A stretch of DNA of 64,000 nt from Paragordius varius (taxonomy: Eukaryota > Nematomorpha), in assembly GCA_964247055.1 (NCBI GenBank), contig OZ176054.1, forward strand, positions 2,046,001 through 2,110,000. Direction: 5' to 3'. Each line of letters starts with the position of its first letter. Positions within the stretch are counted from its first letter, which is position 1. The position numbers were made by a program, and so were the translations under genes. Positions 36,428-48,910 of this stretch are shown here, in pieces. The notes under the pieces are model-generated. The model worked only from the letters and a program-made list of their open reading frames with translations. It did no database searches and was not told the origin of the DNA.

Positions 36428-37684
36428 TCATCTAAACTCACAAAGTACTCTTTCCATCTTTTTAATATTTCTACATTTTCGCACAGCAAGCTTCCATCTT
36501 TTCCTTTTATTGCAGTCGCATAACCTGGCAAATCCATCCTGCGTTTTTTGCTGCGCAACTTTATACACTTTGTTTAAACCTTGCTTACTATTTAACTCAT
36601 CATAAAATAAATTCATTTTTTCTTTCTTAACCTGGCCGACTAATTTTTTCAATTCCTTATTTAAACTTTTATACTTATCTCTATCATCATCATTCCTTGT
36701 ATGTCTCCATTTGTCAAAAGCCTTACCTTTTTCTCGTGACATCAATATTATTCTTTCATCGTAAAGCCAAGCCTCTCTGTATACTTGAGATTTTCCGCCT
36801 TTTAATCCACAAACTAGAGTTCCTGCCTTTTTGATTAACTGACTTACTTTATCCCAATCACCATTTAACCCACCATCCTCGGATAACCGTATTTCTTTTA
36901 TAAAAGCCTGCCTTTTTTCGGATAATTTCTCCCACTTAATACTTTTTAATCTCTTTGAATAAGAACCACTTTGTTTAGACTTTTCTTTCACGAAAGATTT
37001 ACAAATAAGTAAATTATGTTGCGAACTAACCTCTAAGTTTGGCACGACCTTACAATCTATTACAAGCTTCAATAAGTCTCTTGGAACAAGTATAAAATCT
37101 ATTTGAAATTTGTTTATGCCGCTCTTAAAAGTTACTACATGACTCTCTCTTTTTTCGAAAAACGTGTTCGCTATCGCCAAATTGTGAGATTGTGCAAATC
37201 TGAGCAAATTAATTCCTTCCTCGTTTCTTTCTCCATAAGAATGTCCCCCGTGCCATATTTCAAAAGATTCCCTTTTTGAACCAAGATGACCATTAAAATC
37301 CCCACATAAAAACCTGACTCTGAGCTGAGGGAGAGCGACTATTTTTCCATCTAGAGTCTCGTAAAATTGCTCCTTGTCTTGTTTCGGTAAACCTATTTGC
37401 GGGGCATATATACTAAATACCGTTATGACCTCGTTACCTACCAAAATATCTAAATTCATGATTCGGCTGTTATAGCGTCTTACTTCTTTAACCTGATTGG
37501 ACAATTTGGGATTAATGATAATTGCCACTCCATTTCGTCCGCCACTTTCACCTGAGTAATATAGTCGATAATTCTCTTCCAAAGTCCTTGCTCCGTTTCC
37601 GCGGTAACGAGTCTCTTGTAATGCCAAAATATCAATATGTTTAACTTTCATTATTCTCACAATATCATTTAACTTACTTTTCAA
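36428..37684 (-). pseudogene. RTE endonuclease domain
   Basis: Motifs of the APE-like endonuclease: ILALQETRYRG near the N-terminus, GGRNGVAIII, VFSIYAPQ, FLCGDFNGHLG, HVVTFKSGINKFQIDFILV and SSQHNLLICK. Asp-Phe-Asn and the C-terminal His-Asn are present. The last part, after KVYKV, is out of frame with the reverse transcriptase region, whose next segment (RSKKRRMDLPGYATAI) lies in another frame. Vertebrate relatives are often annotated as craniofacial development protein 2-like. Confidence 0.9.
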
Positions 37685-37849
37685 TGAACCAACATTTGAA
37701 CTAGCAAAATACAGGCATCACGTATTCCTTTGCATTCTCTTTGTATTATTGGCCACAACACCAAAACCGCGGCTGGCCAGGCCTGACCGGTTATTACTAT
37801 ACACATCAATATTCATTTGACAGCTTTAAACAAACAAAATAAAAATAAT

Positions 37850-39879
37850 AAAATTGAAGTGTCGAACTAATTATGACAAATTGATAGATGTTTAAAAAAA
37901 AACCTAGGCTATAGGTAAAAACGGAAATTATATTTCGCAATAAAAAATTTAAAGCAAAATTTATGTATAAAACAATATAAGGGTTATTTTATGTGTCACA
38001 GTAAAAAATAAAATAAATAGTGCTACAATACTTATCCAAGAATACAATCGATATATTTAAGAGGGAAAAGGCCAACGGTAAGTCCTACGTCCAAAAACAA
38101 AAATGGGAATAGGTATGTTATAACAATATTAAAGTATAGGATAAGTGATAAAAGATAGAATAAACTTTGAAGATAAATAGATATAATATAAAATAAATAA
38201 GAATTTAGAATTTTTCGTTTGTGTAGTGGTCGAACGCGCGCGCGTAACAACAGTGAATTAATAACATAGTTATTAAAATTAAACTCCGTATATTTTATAT
38301 AAAAGAAAAAAGTTTGGGCCTGGCACACGTGGCATGGGATCTTAAAACCAAACAATTTTTCTATCATCACTGTCAGCCTTGGCGGGCCATTGTTAAATTT
38401 ATGCCTTATACAATTTGGTCATTTCCGTTAATAAAAAGGGCAAAGACATTAAACTGTTTACATTTTTGCATAGATGAATATACAACTTTATGGTATCGAT
38501 TGACATTTTTATCTTTTCAATGTTATTTTATTAATAATTTTAATATTAAATTGAATAAAATTTAATATATTTTATCCAAATATTAAAGCATTAGCCATTA
38601 CCAACTTATATATGAATTTGTTGAATAATGATTTCATTTGTTTTACAGTTACTTTTTAAATATATTTATCTAAAAAATTTAGCCCCCCTTGAACTATTTT
38701 TATAAAATAAACGAGGAGTTTAAGGAGAATCAAATTGATAAGATAATAAATGTAGTTACTATTTTAAACATGAGTAAACACTAAACTGTAATGAATTAAC
38801 CTAACAAAGTTATAAGTCCAATGTAGATCCATTTTTATGCATTATAAAGAGTTATGGAGTTAAATTTATTACATTTTGACAGCAAAGTTTCGGTCAACAT
38901 TTATACATCTAAGTTTATTGCTAAAATTGTGCGCATTATATTAGTAGCTTGTATTAAAATCCCGTTAAAGTTCAGCTGTAGACACCTATTTGGTAATAGA
39001 TGGTGAATATTTTAAAAGCCAAAACTAGTTCTTTTAATAAATATAAGTTAAAAAATGTAAAAATTTATATATTTTAGTATAAATCGCTTAGGTGTGCATT
39101 CACAGTTTAAATATTTGGCAAAATTTTTTAAAGATAGCATTTCTTTGTATGAAATATTGCATATTTTACCCTAAAATTAAAAATTCTCGTTAGGTTTGCA
39201 ATAATAACATTAAGTGCCCATAAATTTTTTTATTAAAAATATCTTTTATATCTTTTTATTTCTATTTTTTTCAAAATCTCTGCGCTCCATAAAAAGGCTC
39301 TAATTACAAAGTATACCACATATTTGACATAATATGATATAAAACAAGAGGACAGTTTTCTTTTAGATCATAACTATATTTAAAAAGGAAATATCTTGAA
39401 TAGATAAAGTATCTCTTCCAAACAAAGTGAGCTTTGTTAAAAAGGGCGTTTGGCGATAATATAATTATAAGAAAAAAGTAATAAATATTATTAAACACCA
39501 TTCACCGGAATCTTACATTAAAGCAACAATTATTAATTATGTGTAAATTAAGTCGGAGTTTTAGCTAATATACCACGATAAAAGAGGGCGGCTCATGATG
39601 AAATATCTGTTCTTGCCGGTGGTTATATTTTTTAAGAAAATACTGATCAAAGCTTTAGCATAGCAGAAACATATACTAAAAATTCCTGTAATATCGCACT
39701 ACCCTCAAAATAAGGGGAAAGCTGAATTCTATTAGTTATGTTTATTTAAGAGTCAAGTGAATTTATTGCGGTTGTATGCTTTCACAAGCTCTTTATGCAA
39801 TTATATATAATTATTGTGTGTTCAATATAAAACAATTATTTAAATATCACAAAAATGTGCATAATGCAATAGTTTATTC
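37850..39879. other. Non-coding region
   Basis: AT-rich, about 2 kb between the RTE and the serpin. Overlapping open frames near 38032-38565 on both strands have no recognisable family and unlikely composition. A short alternating GC run (gaacgcgcgcgcgtaac) lies at 38231-38247. Nothing firm. Confidence 0.5.
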
Positions 39880-41692
39880 CTAATTGCCAGTGTAGCGACC
39901 AATAAAAAATGGAACCAAGGATTTGGTACATATCACAGAATAGAGGAATGGCCTATTGGCGGTAAAATCATAGGTCTCTCCTACGTTAACCGGTGTATGC
40001 GTTTCTCCCGCCCCATCTCCACCATCTTCCAAAACATGTATCTGAGCCTCTTGGACAAAGAATTTAAGTGCAAACTTAGTGTCCGAATCTATGTGGCTGA
40101 AATCAGCTGTAGCTGGATCAAAAGGAGCCGTCAGACCCGAATTTTTAAACTCTGAGCTCAATTCATAATGAGATTTTGTTAGGAATTTCGGGATTTTCAC
40201 CTTAGCATTGTAATATTTCATTTCCGTCAACAGTTTTTTCAGTGCACCACTTTGTAATAAACCGGCCTCACTTGCAGTTAATTTATCGGCCGCATCTGGT
40301 AACAAAATGTAGAGGGCATAATGAGTGTTAAGAAGAGGGATTTCCAACGCTGTCAAACCCTTGTCTTTGAATAAACCAATTTTGAAAATGCCAGATTCTT
40401 CCATAAAATCGACTTGGGTAGTTTGCCCGCTCAAGCCAGTAAAGGCAGCTTTTGCAGAACTATCAAACTTATGGCTCCATTTGGGCTAATTTTAATAAAT
40501 ATATAAAGTAGTATTTATTTATAGATCAAATTTTAAAGGCTTAACTAAAATTATTACCGTAAAATCAACAGCACTAGCGATTAAAAATTTGGTGTCGGGC
40601 GTTATAAGTGTAGCCGGGAGAAAATCTTTAAATTTGTCATTTGTGCCTTTGGCTATAAACTCATTAATTTCTTTGGTCGTGCCTGTGGTATCTTTAAAAT
40701 CAACATTTCCTGTTCCTAAAGCGAATAATTGTTGGACCTATTGGAAGGAAGTATTTTTATATTAAAATTAAAAAATTGGCGCAAACAAATACGAACCAAT
40801 TTATTTGGCTTAACTTTTTTATGCTTTTAAGCATATTATTTCAAGTTAAAATACAGTTCTTACCTAAATTTACAGTAAATATTTATATATATACAAATTT
40901 ATTTAACAGAAATAAATAAAATCGTAATAATTTAAGAGTTTGTCCATTATACCTCTTTACTGTATTTGGGGAGGATTGAGATCGATTTGTCAAAATAAAA
41001 TCTGCGGACAAAATTTAAGTCATATGATTTTCCTTTGTCCTCCATGACACCCTTTGCAATTTTGGCCTGAACTTCAACATGTTTTTGTTCCAAGTCTGGT
41101 ATTCCCAATTCTGTTTTAATTGCATCTCGTGTTGCACCACTAGCCCCAAGATACAGGTTAAATAGGGCTGTTGTTAACCCAAATGGGCTAAAAAATATGC
41201 TTTTCTGGGGACTTTCTTTAACAATCTCTCTATTGTATAAACATATTTATTTACTACGGTTTATATATAATATATTCAGGTTTGTACATATGCCGAGTAT
41301 GTCTGAGTTTTTTGTAACTATTATCAACCTTGGGCAGACAATTGTTAAAGCTAATATACAATTGCAAACCTTTCATAAAAAAGAAACACACTTTATATTC
41401 TGAAATGAAATATTTCATTTCTTACTTTAACTAGACTGAGATATTAATTTTAAAACTATGAATTAAGATAAATACTTGTATGTCTCAAGTCCAACCTTCC
41501 AATTAGCTTTGACTGTTGCGCTAAAAATTGGATCATTTGGATCAGGATCGCCATGGTGCATAGAGCATACTATATAACGAATAAATTAAATGGTTTATAT
41601 CATAAATATTTTAAAAAAAATCAATTGGAAATCAAGTCCAAAGTAAAGTTACCCAAAGCTGGAATAAATACGAGACATAATAGTTTTAGCAT
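39880..41692 (-). CDS. Secreted serpin
   Basis: Five exons: 41692-41653, 41569-41476, 41211-40953, 40737-40558, 40485-39880, joining in frame to 392 residues, the usual serpin length. Signal peptide MLKLLCLVFIPALVCS. Serpin blocks: KSIFFSPFGLTTAL, NLYLGASGATRDAIKTELG, NEFIAKGTNDKFKDFL, FLIASAVDFTPKWSHKF, IPLLNTHYALYILLP, TAPFDPATADFSHI, and ANRPFLYSV with FFIGRYTGN at the end. The hinge and reactive loop read EDGGDGAGETHTPVNVGETY: a small-residue hinge as in inhibitory serpins, with the predicted P1 region Val-Gly rather than Arg/Lys. Counting from hinge and from the C-terminal side disagree by one residue, so P1 is not fixed. Exon 2 adds a His/Asp/Pro-rich N-terminus (MHHGDPDPNDP). AATAAA lies immediately after the stop. 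Confidence 0.93.
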
Positions 41693-44600
41693 AATGGACC
41701 TGATTCCTCTGAGGAAAAAAATATAAAATAAATTAATTTAAAAAAAATTCTTATTTAAACGTTTTTGTACTCTTTGACTACGAATTTTTGGATGATTGAT
41801 TGATAGGTTCATTTTAATATTTGGTGTTTTATATTGTAAGGTTCATTCTTTATTTTTAGAAAATTTCGCATTTTTTGCATAAAATGATTTAACATTTAAC
41901 GAAAAATGCATCTGTAAATTTATATCATAAATTTTATTACGTTTCAAATTTACCCAACCTTTTCCTTCTATTTCAATAATGCTTTTAACATTAGAGTACA
42001 AACTTTACAGATGTTTTAAGGTTTAACAAACACAAAACAATTAAAAACTATATAATTAATTTAGAAAACAGGTGTATATTTGCAGAATTACATTAGGCAA
42101 AATTGAGATCAAACTTGGGATTTATAGTGCCATTATGAATGCGAATTGAGATTTAAATACGATATTTGAATCTACCAACACAGGTTATTCATAAGAGTTT
42201 ACAATAAAAAATTTGTACCACAAATCTTAGGGCTCTGCTTAATTCTTAAAATAGATAATTCCAAATCAATATTACAAAAAAACAACTAAGTTAAGATAAA
42301 ATATAATGCACATTAAATAATATTTTTTAACACCACATTATTTGGGGGTTTATCCCTAAGCCCTTTTTAAATATTTCATAAAAAATATTTAGGGCCATTT
42401 ATTTAAATGCGTTATCATTGATATAATATGAAAAAGCCCCTATTGCCCGATAAAAAGGGAAATATATATCAATAATTTGGCTTTAACAACGCTTGAGTCA
42501 CATTTCGATGCCGCTTAAGTTTGCAATCGAACACTCTAAAACAGTCATTTTTGTTTGAATCGAATATTTATATTGAAAAGTGTGAAGTTAATATTTTTAA
42601 GGATGTAACTTTCGATCTAAGCGACATACGGCAAAATAACCCTCAAAATGTAAATAAATATTTTGATTTCATAGATTTTAAGCATGATTTAAGCTAATAA
42701 AAAGATATATCACCTTATTATGGCTTTTTTCTATGAAAAACATGTTGGGGAATAAGTGAGTATAGCCCTAGGGCCGGGGCGGTGAATTAAGATTTTATTA
42801 GTTTTTTATGTGAGATTATGCTGTGACATTAGTAAATATAGCGGAGCCGTTAAGACCAGGCGTCGTAACTTACACCACTGAAAACATAAGTATATTTTAA
42901 TATCTTAAATTATAAATTTCTTTGGTATCGAAACAAAGTATGATATGATTTTAAAATACAATATATGATATAAAAACTTGAGAGTTGTGATTTCATGTAA
43001 AAATATTTGTTTTAACTATTCATTTCCTGTCTTTTTTAATTAAAAGGTTCTTATTTTATATTTTAATCAGTTTAAATTTTTTTAATTATTAATCTTCAAA
43101 AATAACCTGCTTATTTGGCTAAACATTAAGTTAATAATTTTTTTTTAAAATATTTTACGGGTAAAATGGAAAAAATTATGGATATATTTCAGATTTTTCA
43201 AAATCTAAAGTATAATATTATAAAAAATATTTTTTAAAACACTTGCTAAATTTTTTAGGTAACATAAAAATAATATATATTAATTCATATCCAAATTTTA
43301 TATAAAAAAACAAAAAGGTTTTTTGGTATATCATATTACTATTAATTTCTTTGAAGATTATCTAGCTATTTTCTACATAATTTTTAAAGTTCATTGAATT
43401 TTGAAATACCGACTGTTTTAAGTCTGCTTTTTTGAAGAAAAATTTTTTTACATTATAGGATAAATATTAAATTATTGAAAAACAGATTTTAATTTTAGAA
43501 AGAATCAAAATTTACGGGTTACATTTAGCTGTAGATAAAATTTTTGAATGTATAAAACGATTTCCATATACCTTCATAAACAATTATCAAATTATATATT
43601 GATACTTATATCATTTTAGATTCTTCATTCCAAATGTTAATTAAAATGTTGGAATATTTCTTATTCATTTATTTATATGCCTCAATCATAGGTTGTAAAT
43701 TTTTTATTACCCTGTGTACCACCTATCTGAATTTTTTAAAATTACGTAAATCCTAAAAATAGAACTCGTTTCCGTAAATCAAATAGCCCTTTCCTAATCA
43801 AATAATCAATATTTTTTATTTAAAATCACCAATCAAAATCTAGCAATATTTACGAATTAGCACGTGTCCGGTCCTTCGCTTATGAAACTACCGTACTTTG
43901 CAAAAAAACTGACCTCTAAAATTAAAACACTTATTAAAAGATAAGAGATTGTAGAGCTTTTAATATTGGCTTCAGTGAGTCACCAATTAAATTCGTGAGT
44001 TTAGGGCAATTTGTCCAGGAAATTTTTAGATATGATCGAATTCAATAATAGACACTTACATAGTTATAAATGCGCAGATTGGCCTGTCATTTTTTAAAAT
44101 TAACTAGTGGATTTAGTTCCAGGTTACATAATTTGAAAATTAAATCTTTTGGAAATTCAATATCTAAATATAAAAAGAAAATTAGTTGGATATAAGAAAA
44201 ATTAGAATAAAATATATTATTATGAGATGTTTTATGTTAAAGGCTGCAAAATATGGTCAAATAGCAATTACCACATTTTCACACTTCATTGCCTTTTCAC
44301 TTTTTTCCTAGTTTACATGTTGGGGTGGATATCTTATAGCTCAATTTTGAAAGTTAATTTAGTTAAAATTTAAACATTTTTCTGAAAAGCTTTTTATTTT
44401 TTACAGTTACTGACTTCTAGAGTCTAAGATTGGGACAGAAAACACGATTGAAACGAACGCTAATATTAAAATCATTGAAAGCTTTTTAACATCAAATGTT
44501 TACATTTTTAAGCCATAATATACAGTTAACTGCCTGTTGCATTAGCGATGTAAAAAAATTAATAATAAAATGGGGACAAAAAAGTTTAAAAGGATTTTTT

Positions 44601-44965
44601 ATTTACATTATAAAAAATTTATATGTGCATAAACGGCTAAAGGCATATTTTTAAAATCCAGCTTAATATCTTAAATACTTATAAAGATATTCATTTTAAA
44701 TAGGTCTGGGTAAAACTATCACAAAGGATAATACAGTGTTGATTATGAAATATGTTTGGACTTTAATAAACGTACTTACTTAAATTTAATAGAAAAAGCC
44801 AATTATTTTCACTTTTGTCAAGTGCCCTTTCCAAAACTCAAATAATATTTATTGTTCACAAGAAATCGAAAAATTGGCAATATAAAATCTTTTTACGTTT
44901 TTAAATTTAAATAAAAAAGAAAAACAGTATATTATGATAGTATAGAAAATATTAATGGATTAGAT
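41693..44965. other. Long non-coding region
   Basis: AT-rich, 3.3 kb. Contains dispersed repeat family 5, copy 2 (44250-44720). No exon, RNA gene or open frame that I can support. Confidence 0.5.
44250..44720 (+). repeat. Dispersed repeat, family 5, copy 2
   Basis: Landmarks tgacttctagagtctaagat, tgcattagcgatg, gcatatttttaaaatc, gatattcattt and ggtctggg occur in the same order as at 19560-20060. Same orientation, strongly diverged. Confidence 0.55.
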
Positions 44966-45677
44966 CTGGGGTGGTGAACACGCGACCCTGCGAGACTTTC
45001 TCTGCGGCCCGCGAAAAATTTAGAATCCATAATTTGCAAAAACATATTCACTACTTGGTAAAATTGATGATTCTTCGACAATTTTTTATAATTATGTCTA
45101 TCCAAATAGCATGAACGAGAAAAATTGTTTCAATCCGTTTTCTTTTTGAAATCTCATTTTTATAACCAATAAATTATTTTTGAATGTCCATAATTTCGGG
45201 GCCCATCGGAATTATTGCGCAACAAAAAGCAGGGGCGTACCAAGGGGGGGGGGGGCAAGGGGGTGCATCATGCCCCGGGCGCTGTTATTTAGGGGCGCCT
45301 TAAAGGTTTTTTCAAAATTAAATTTTAATAATGCAAAAATAATAAGAACTTTCAAATGAGATTTTTCAGAATTAGGTAATAATCCCTAAAATATATACTC
45401 TATATTATTCACCTGATTAGTACCAAACAGAATGACTTAACATTTTTGAGATTGGAAAAAGAAATATATGATAGATTTTAATAATATAAATGATAATTTT
45501 GACCTTCATATAATTAATATTTTATTAAATAAAATGCATTATAATTCTGTTTATGTATTGTAAAATTCTCCTAGATTTACAATTATTTTTTAAATCATTA
45601 TTGCTCGCCATTATCATAAGATAAATTCAATATATGCAACAAAAACATTATTTTTATATATAACTAAAAAAAATCAC

Positions 45678-45714
45678 GGGCTGCTAAGCAGCCCGAGGAA
45701 GTCCTTCGGACTTC
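45678..45714. repeat. Two adjacent perfect hairpins inside the inner hAT
   Basis: GGGCTGC-TAA-GCAGCCC (45678-45694), then after three bases GAAGTCC-TTC-GGACTTC (45698-45714). Both have 7-bp perfect stems and 3-base loops, in otherwise AT-rich DNA. Confidence 0.85.
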
Positions 45715-46019
45715 TTGGGTGGGAGGGGGCGCTATTTGAAAAAGTATTTCGAAACATTATTTAATAGCTATGATTCATAAAATTTTAAAACGGTGCATTC
45801 ATACTAATATATTGTTTACTTGGGGCAAACGGTCTCATACCTAGGGCGAAAAATAGATTTAAAAAATTATTTTTGTGTGTTTTTTGAAATTGGCATTTTA
45901 TGGGGGGAGCGGGTAAATATAGGGCCTAAATTAAAAAAGCGAGACGACCGCGCAATCGAAAATGAGTAAACAAAAATCACATTTGAAATATGGCATAACA
46001 CGTTCTCCGGAAGATTGTC

Positions 46020-46190
46020 TCAAAGACACTATTTTTGTGGACTTCTGTTTTCAAAAAAAACCGTTTTTTACACGAGGTGTGCCCGGAACTGGGGGCCTAT
46101 TTCAAAAAAGGGCGAAGATATTGTCGGGACATTTATTAATGATTATATTTTTTCGATGTTTGGATTTGAATGGGTCTACCGGTTTTTCGG
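46020..46190 (+). repeat. Direct repeat inside the inner hAT (mate at 47545-47700)
   Basis: gtctcaaagacac, aaaaccgttttttacac, gaactgggggcctat, and aatgattatattttttcga occur in the same order at 47545-47700. The two copies flank the tandem array. Small open frames here (45962-46318) look incidental. Confidence 0.75.
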
Positions 46191-46299
46191 AAACATACAA
46201 AGCAGTTTTAATGAGCTCATATGGCTTCCTAATTTTCTGTAAATTAGCTCCAAATCAAAGCAATTTCTATAAGGTGGACCAGTTTTTGAAGGGTACTTT

Positions 46300-47345
46300 T
46301 AACCCAGAGCAGGTATAAAAAAGCGCTCTAACTAGAAGCGAAATAAAAAAACGCTCAATTAAATTTTTTGCCTTAATTCGGGTAATACCTGGAATCATGA
46401 TTGATTCCATATGCTCTCGTGGTGCACCATAACCAAAAAGTCATCCTATGGTGGCGTATATTTTCAGGGTTAGGGCCTAATTAAGGGTTAATTTAATATA
46501 ATACTAAAATTTTTTCCCTCTTAAGGTAATATTTCAAGCCTTATTGAACTCATATGGCTTGATAAGTTTCCTAAAATTTGCCTATAAAATCACGCTGTAT
46601 CGATATGGTGGCGCAGTTGTTGGGTGGAGTTCCCTACCCAGAAGCCAATATAAAAAAGACGTTCGTAAAAAATTTGTCTTTATAGGATAATAACTGGAAT
46701 CATTTTTCATTCCTTATGTTATTAATAGTTTAGGAATGGCTTAAAAACTAAATAATAGTTAATGATAGCGCATTTTTAGGGCGTAAAGAGCCTAATTAAC
46801 GGCTAATTTAAAAAAACCGCTGGACTCAAATTTTTGACTTTTACGGGTAATATTTCAGGCCTATATTAAACTTTTATAACCTGTAATTTTTTTGAAAATT
46901 AAGTCCTAAACAACGCAATTTCGATATGGTGGCGCAGTTTTAGGCGAGTAGCTCCTTACCCAACAGCTGATACAAAAAAACGATTGATTAAAATTTTTGC
47001 GTTTTTACGGAGAATACCTGGAATCATTATTGATTCCATATGCTCTCATTAGTATTTGGAAAAATTGCCTTAAAACTAAAAAATCATTCTATAGTGGCGT
47101 ATTTTTGAGGGTGTGAATAAAAATTCGTACGACCTAAATTTTTGCTTTGTTATGGGTAATATTTTAACTATTGAACTCATATGGCCTGATAGGTTTTTTG
47201 AAAATTAGCCCCAAAGGCACCCTATTTCCTTATTATGGGGCAATTTTTAGGGGGTATCTCCTTACCCAGCAGCCAATATGAAAAAACGCTCGACTAAAAT
47301 ATTTGCCTTTTAACAGGGAATACCTGGAATCCTTAAGATCCTTAT
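46300..47345 (+). repeat. Tandem array of about 330-bp units
   Basis: Roughly 3.2 units. Landmarks recur: ccagaagccaatataaaaa, gggtaatacctggaatcat, ttgattccatatgctctc, catatggcttgataagttt, gatatggtggcgcagtt and tccttaccc, at unit starts near 46300, 46640, 46980 and 47270. Units have diverged by substitutions and indels. Confidence 0.75.
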
Positions 47346-47710
47346 TGAATTTTTAGAGTCTCGTAACTTGGGCGAAATATAGATTCAAAAAATTATTTTT
47401 GTGGACAATTTATTTGAAAAAATGGCAATTTACGGGGGGAGCGGGTAAAAAGGGGGCGGAAAATAAAAAAGCGAGCTGACTATGTTAGGCGCAAATTAAA
47501 TAAGTAAAAAAAAATATATGTGAAATCGAATGGTCCAACACGTTTTCAGGAATTGTCTCAAAGACACGATTTTTCAAAAAAAAACCGTTTTTTACACGGG
47601 GTGGGCCCGAACTGGGGGCCTAATTCAAAAAAAGACGAATCTATTGTCGGGGCATTCATTAATGATTATATTTTTTCGACATTTGGATATGAATATAGTT
47701 TAAGAAGCCT

Positions 47711-47744
<34 letters not shown>

Positions 47745-48242
47745 TTAAAATTTATATGACTGTGCTGTCTTATCTATGGTGTTTAGGTTACAACGTTTGT
47801 ATTGTTTTTACTAAATTGTATTATTGGCTTTAAAAAAAGGGGGGAGGGGGGGCGCCATAAAATTTTTATGCCCCGGGCGCCGCAAATGCTCGGTACGCCA
47901 CTGACAAAAAGCGGCCCAAAAAGCCATTTCTCTTGGACACCCCTGGTTTAGATGTTCTCTCACTAAATTTGCTATTTTTTACTTGTTCTAATTTGCTTGA
48001 TACTTAAATCAAGAAATAATTTGATGACAAATAAAAAAAACTTAACATAAAATGTAAATCAGAGCTACTTCAGCGCATTATCTTTATTTATTAATATGAT
48101 CTACTATATCAACTTTTGAGCCAATATCCATAATTAGACATAAACGAATTCTAAAAACAACTTAACTGCTAAAACTTTGAGTTTTACCCTTAGTGTACCA
48201 TGATCCCGGATTTTCGGAATATAAAAGCTGACTGCTGGTATT

Positions 48243-48510
48243 ATACCATTTACAATTCAAAATTCACCCTTAAACAATTCGAATTCGCCCAAGAACAATT
48301 TAAATTATAAGATTTAAAATTACCTATATTTTTATATATTTTTAAAAAATAAAATGTTTCAAAAATAATAATCTATGCCATAAAGATATATTTCATATTA
48401 ATAATGAGTTATATTAGTTCGAAAATTCATCATTGATTTTTAGGGTGAATGTGAATTGTTCATGGGTGAATTTGAATTGTTTGAGGGTGAATTTAAACTG
48501 TAAATGGTCT
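48243..48510 (-). repeat. Family 2 MITE, copy C, reverse orientation
   Basis: Left ATACCATTTACAATTC; right AAACTGTAAATGGT. The centre (aataatgagttatattagttc) is the reverse complement of that in copies A and B. The right arm holds three spaced gggtgaat repeats. Confidence 0.8.
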
Positions 48511-48524
48511 ATTATTATAATATG

Positions 48525-48910
48525 CGAAACAACTACCTGCCATAGGACTCTATTATAGCGTCTTCAGCTTTAAGCTTGTAATTTGCTAGAATTCTTTTTA
48601 TTGTGTCCATCCATCCCGTTTTAGTGCTCCCCAGTCCCTGTTTTCCCTTCAATTATATGACTTTCTTCTATTGGCAAACGAATATAGTTTATTTTTTATC
48701 ATTCTTTACGCTATCGGTTTAACAGCACAAGACCCGTACTCTCACAAATATAATTATATCACCTTTCTTTCTTGTTATAACCCACACATTTTTTTGAATA
48801 TTTTCATATTTGCAAAATTAAAATGGCGTTCTTGAAATTTTTTGTCGCCCACATCTGCAAATTATATATTTTTGCATATTGTCCCAAAAATAAAGGGATA
48901 ACAAATTTTT
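48525..48910 (-). mobile_element. RTE LINE 3' fragment
   Basis: ctgccataggactctattat and the following bases match the RTE C-terminal coding region at about 34970-35340 with many differences and indels. 5'-truncated and old relative to the copy at 34.9-37.8 kb. Confidence 0.75.

Larger units (their letters stand above)
34913..37830 (-). mobile_element. RTE-type LINE, nearly full length
   Basis: About 2.9 kb. An apurinic-type endonuclease is followed by reverse transcriptase and a C-terminal conserved tail. The 3' end runs into a short TAATAATAATAA repeat next to the Penelope-like element, as expected of RTE tails. The 5' end has a GC-richer leader (CCGGTCAGGCCTGGCCAGCC) from which ATG at 37816 opens. 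Frames are broken by one stop near 37718 and frameshifts near 36555 and 36360, so it looks recently dead. A shorter 3' relative lies at 48525-48910. Confidence 0.9.
45230..47903. mobile_element. Inner hAT-type element, non-autonomous
   Basis: The left end is CAGGGGCGTACC and the right end GGTACGCCACTG, inverted repeats, followed inside by GCCCCGGGCGC on both sides. Flanked by a perfect 8-bp target duplication, ACAAAAAG (45222-45229 and 47904-47911). 2674 bp long with no transposase; the interior is a tandem array, a separated direct repeat and hairpins. GC content is higher than the surroundings. G runs occur near both ends (45244-45255 and around 47840). Confidence 0.88.
44966..47945. mobile_element. 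Outer hAT-type element, split by another hAT
   Basis: The left end is CTGGGGTGGTGAACACGCG and the right end GGACACCCCTG, imperfect inverted repeats of the CAGGGGTG type. Subterminal GGCCCGCG on the left is matched by GCGGCCC on the right. Flanks are GATTAGAT and GTTTAGAT, an 8-bp target duplication with one mismatch. Once the inner element (45230-47903) is removed, only about 300 bp remains, so this is a short non-autonomous copy. Confidence 0.75.

Noticed and set aside
38032-38565. Overlapping open frames on both strands
   Set aside because: Neither has a motif or splice support; not part of the RTE or serpin.
42330-42790. Possible element between gggggtttatccctaag and ggaataagtgagtatagccc
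   Set aside because: Ends are only loosely inverted, and no second copy or target duplication was found.
45962-46318. 118-codon frame in the inner hAT
   Set aside because: Falls in a non-coding direct repeat whose second copy is not open in the same way; no transposase motif.
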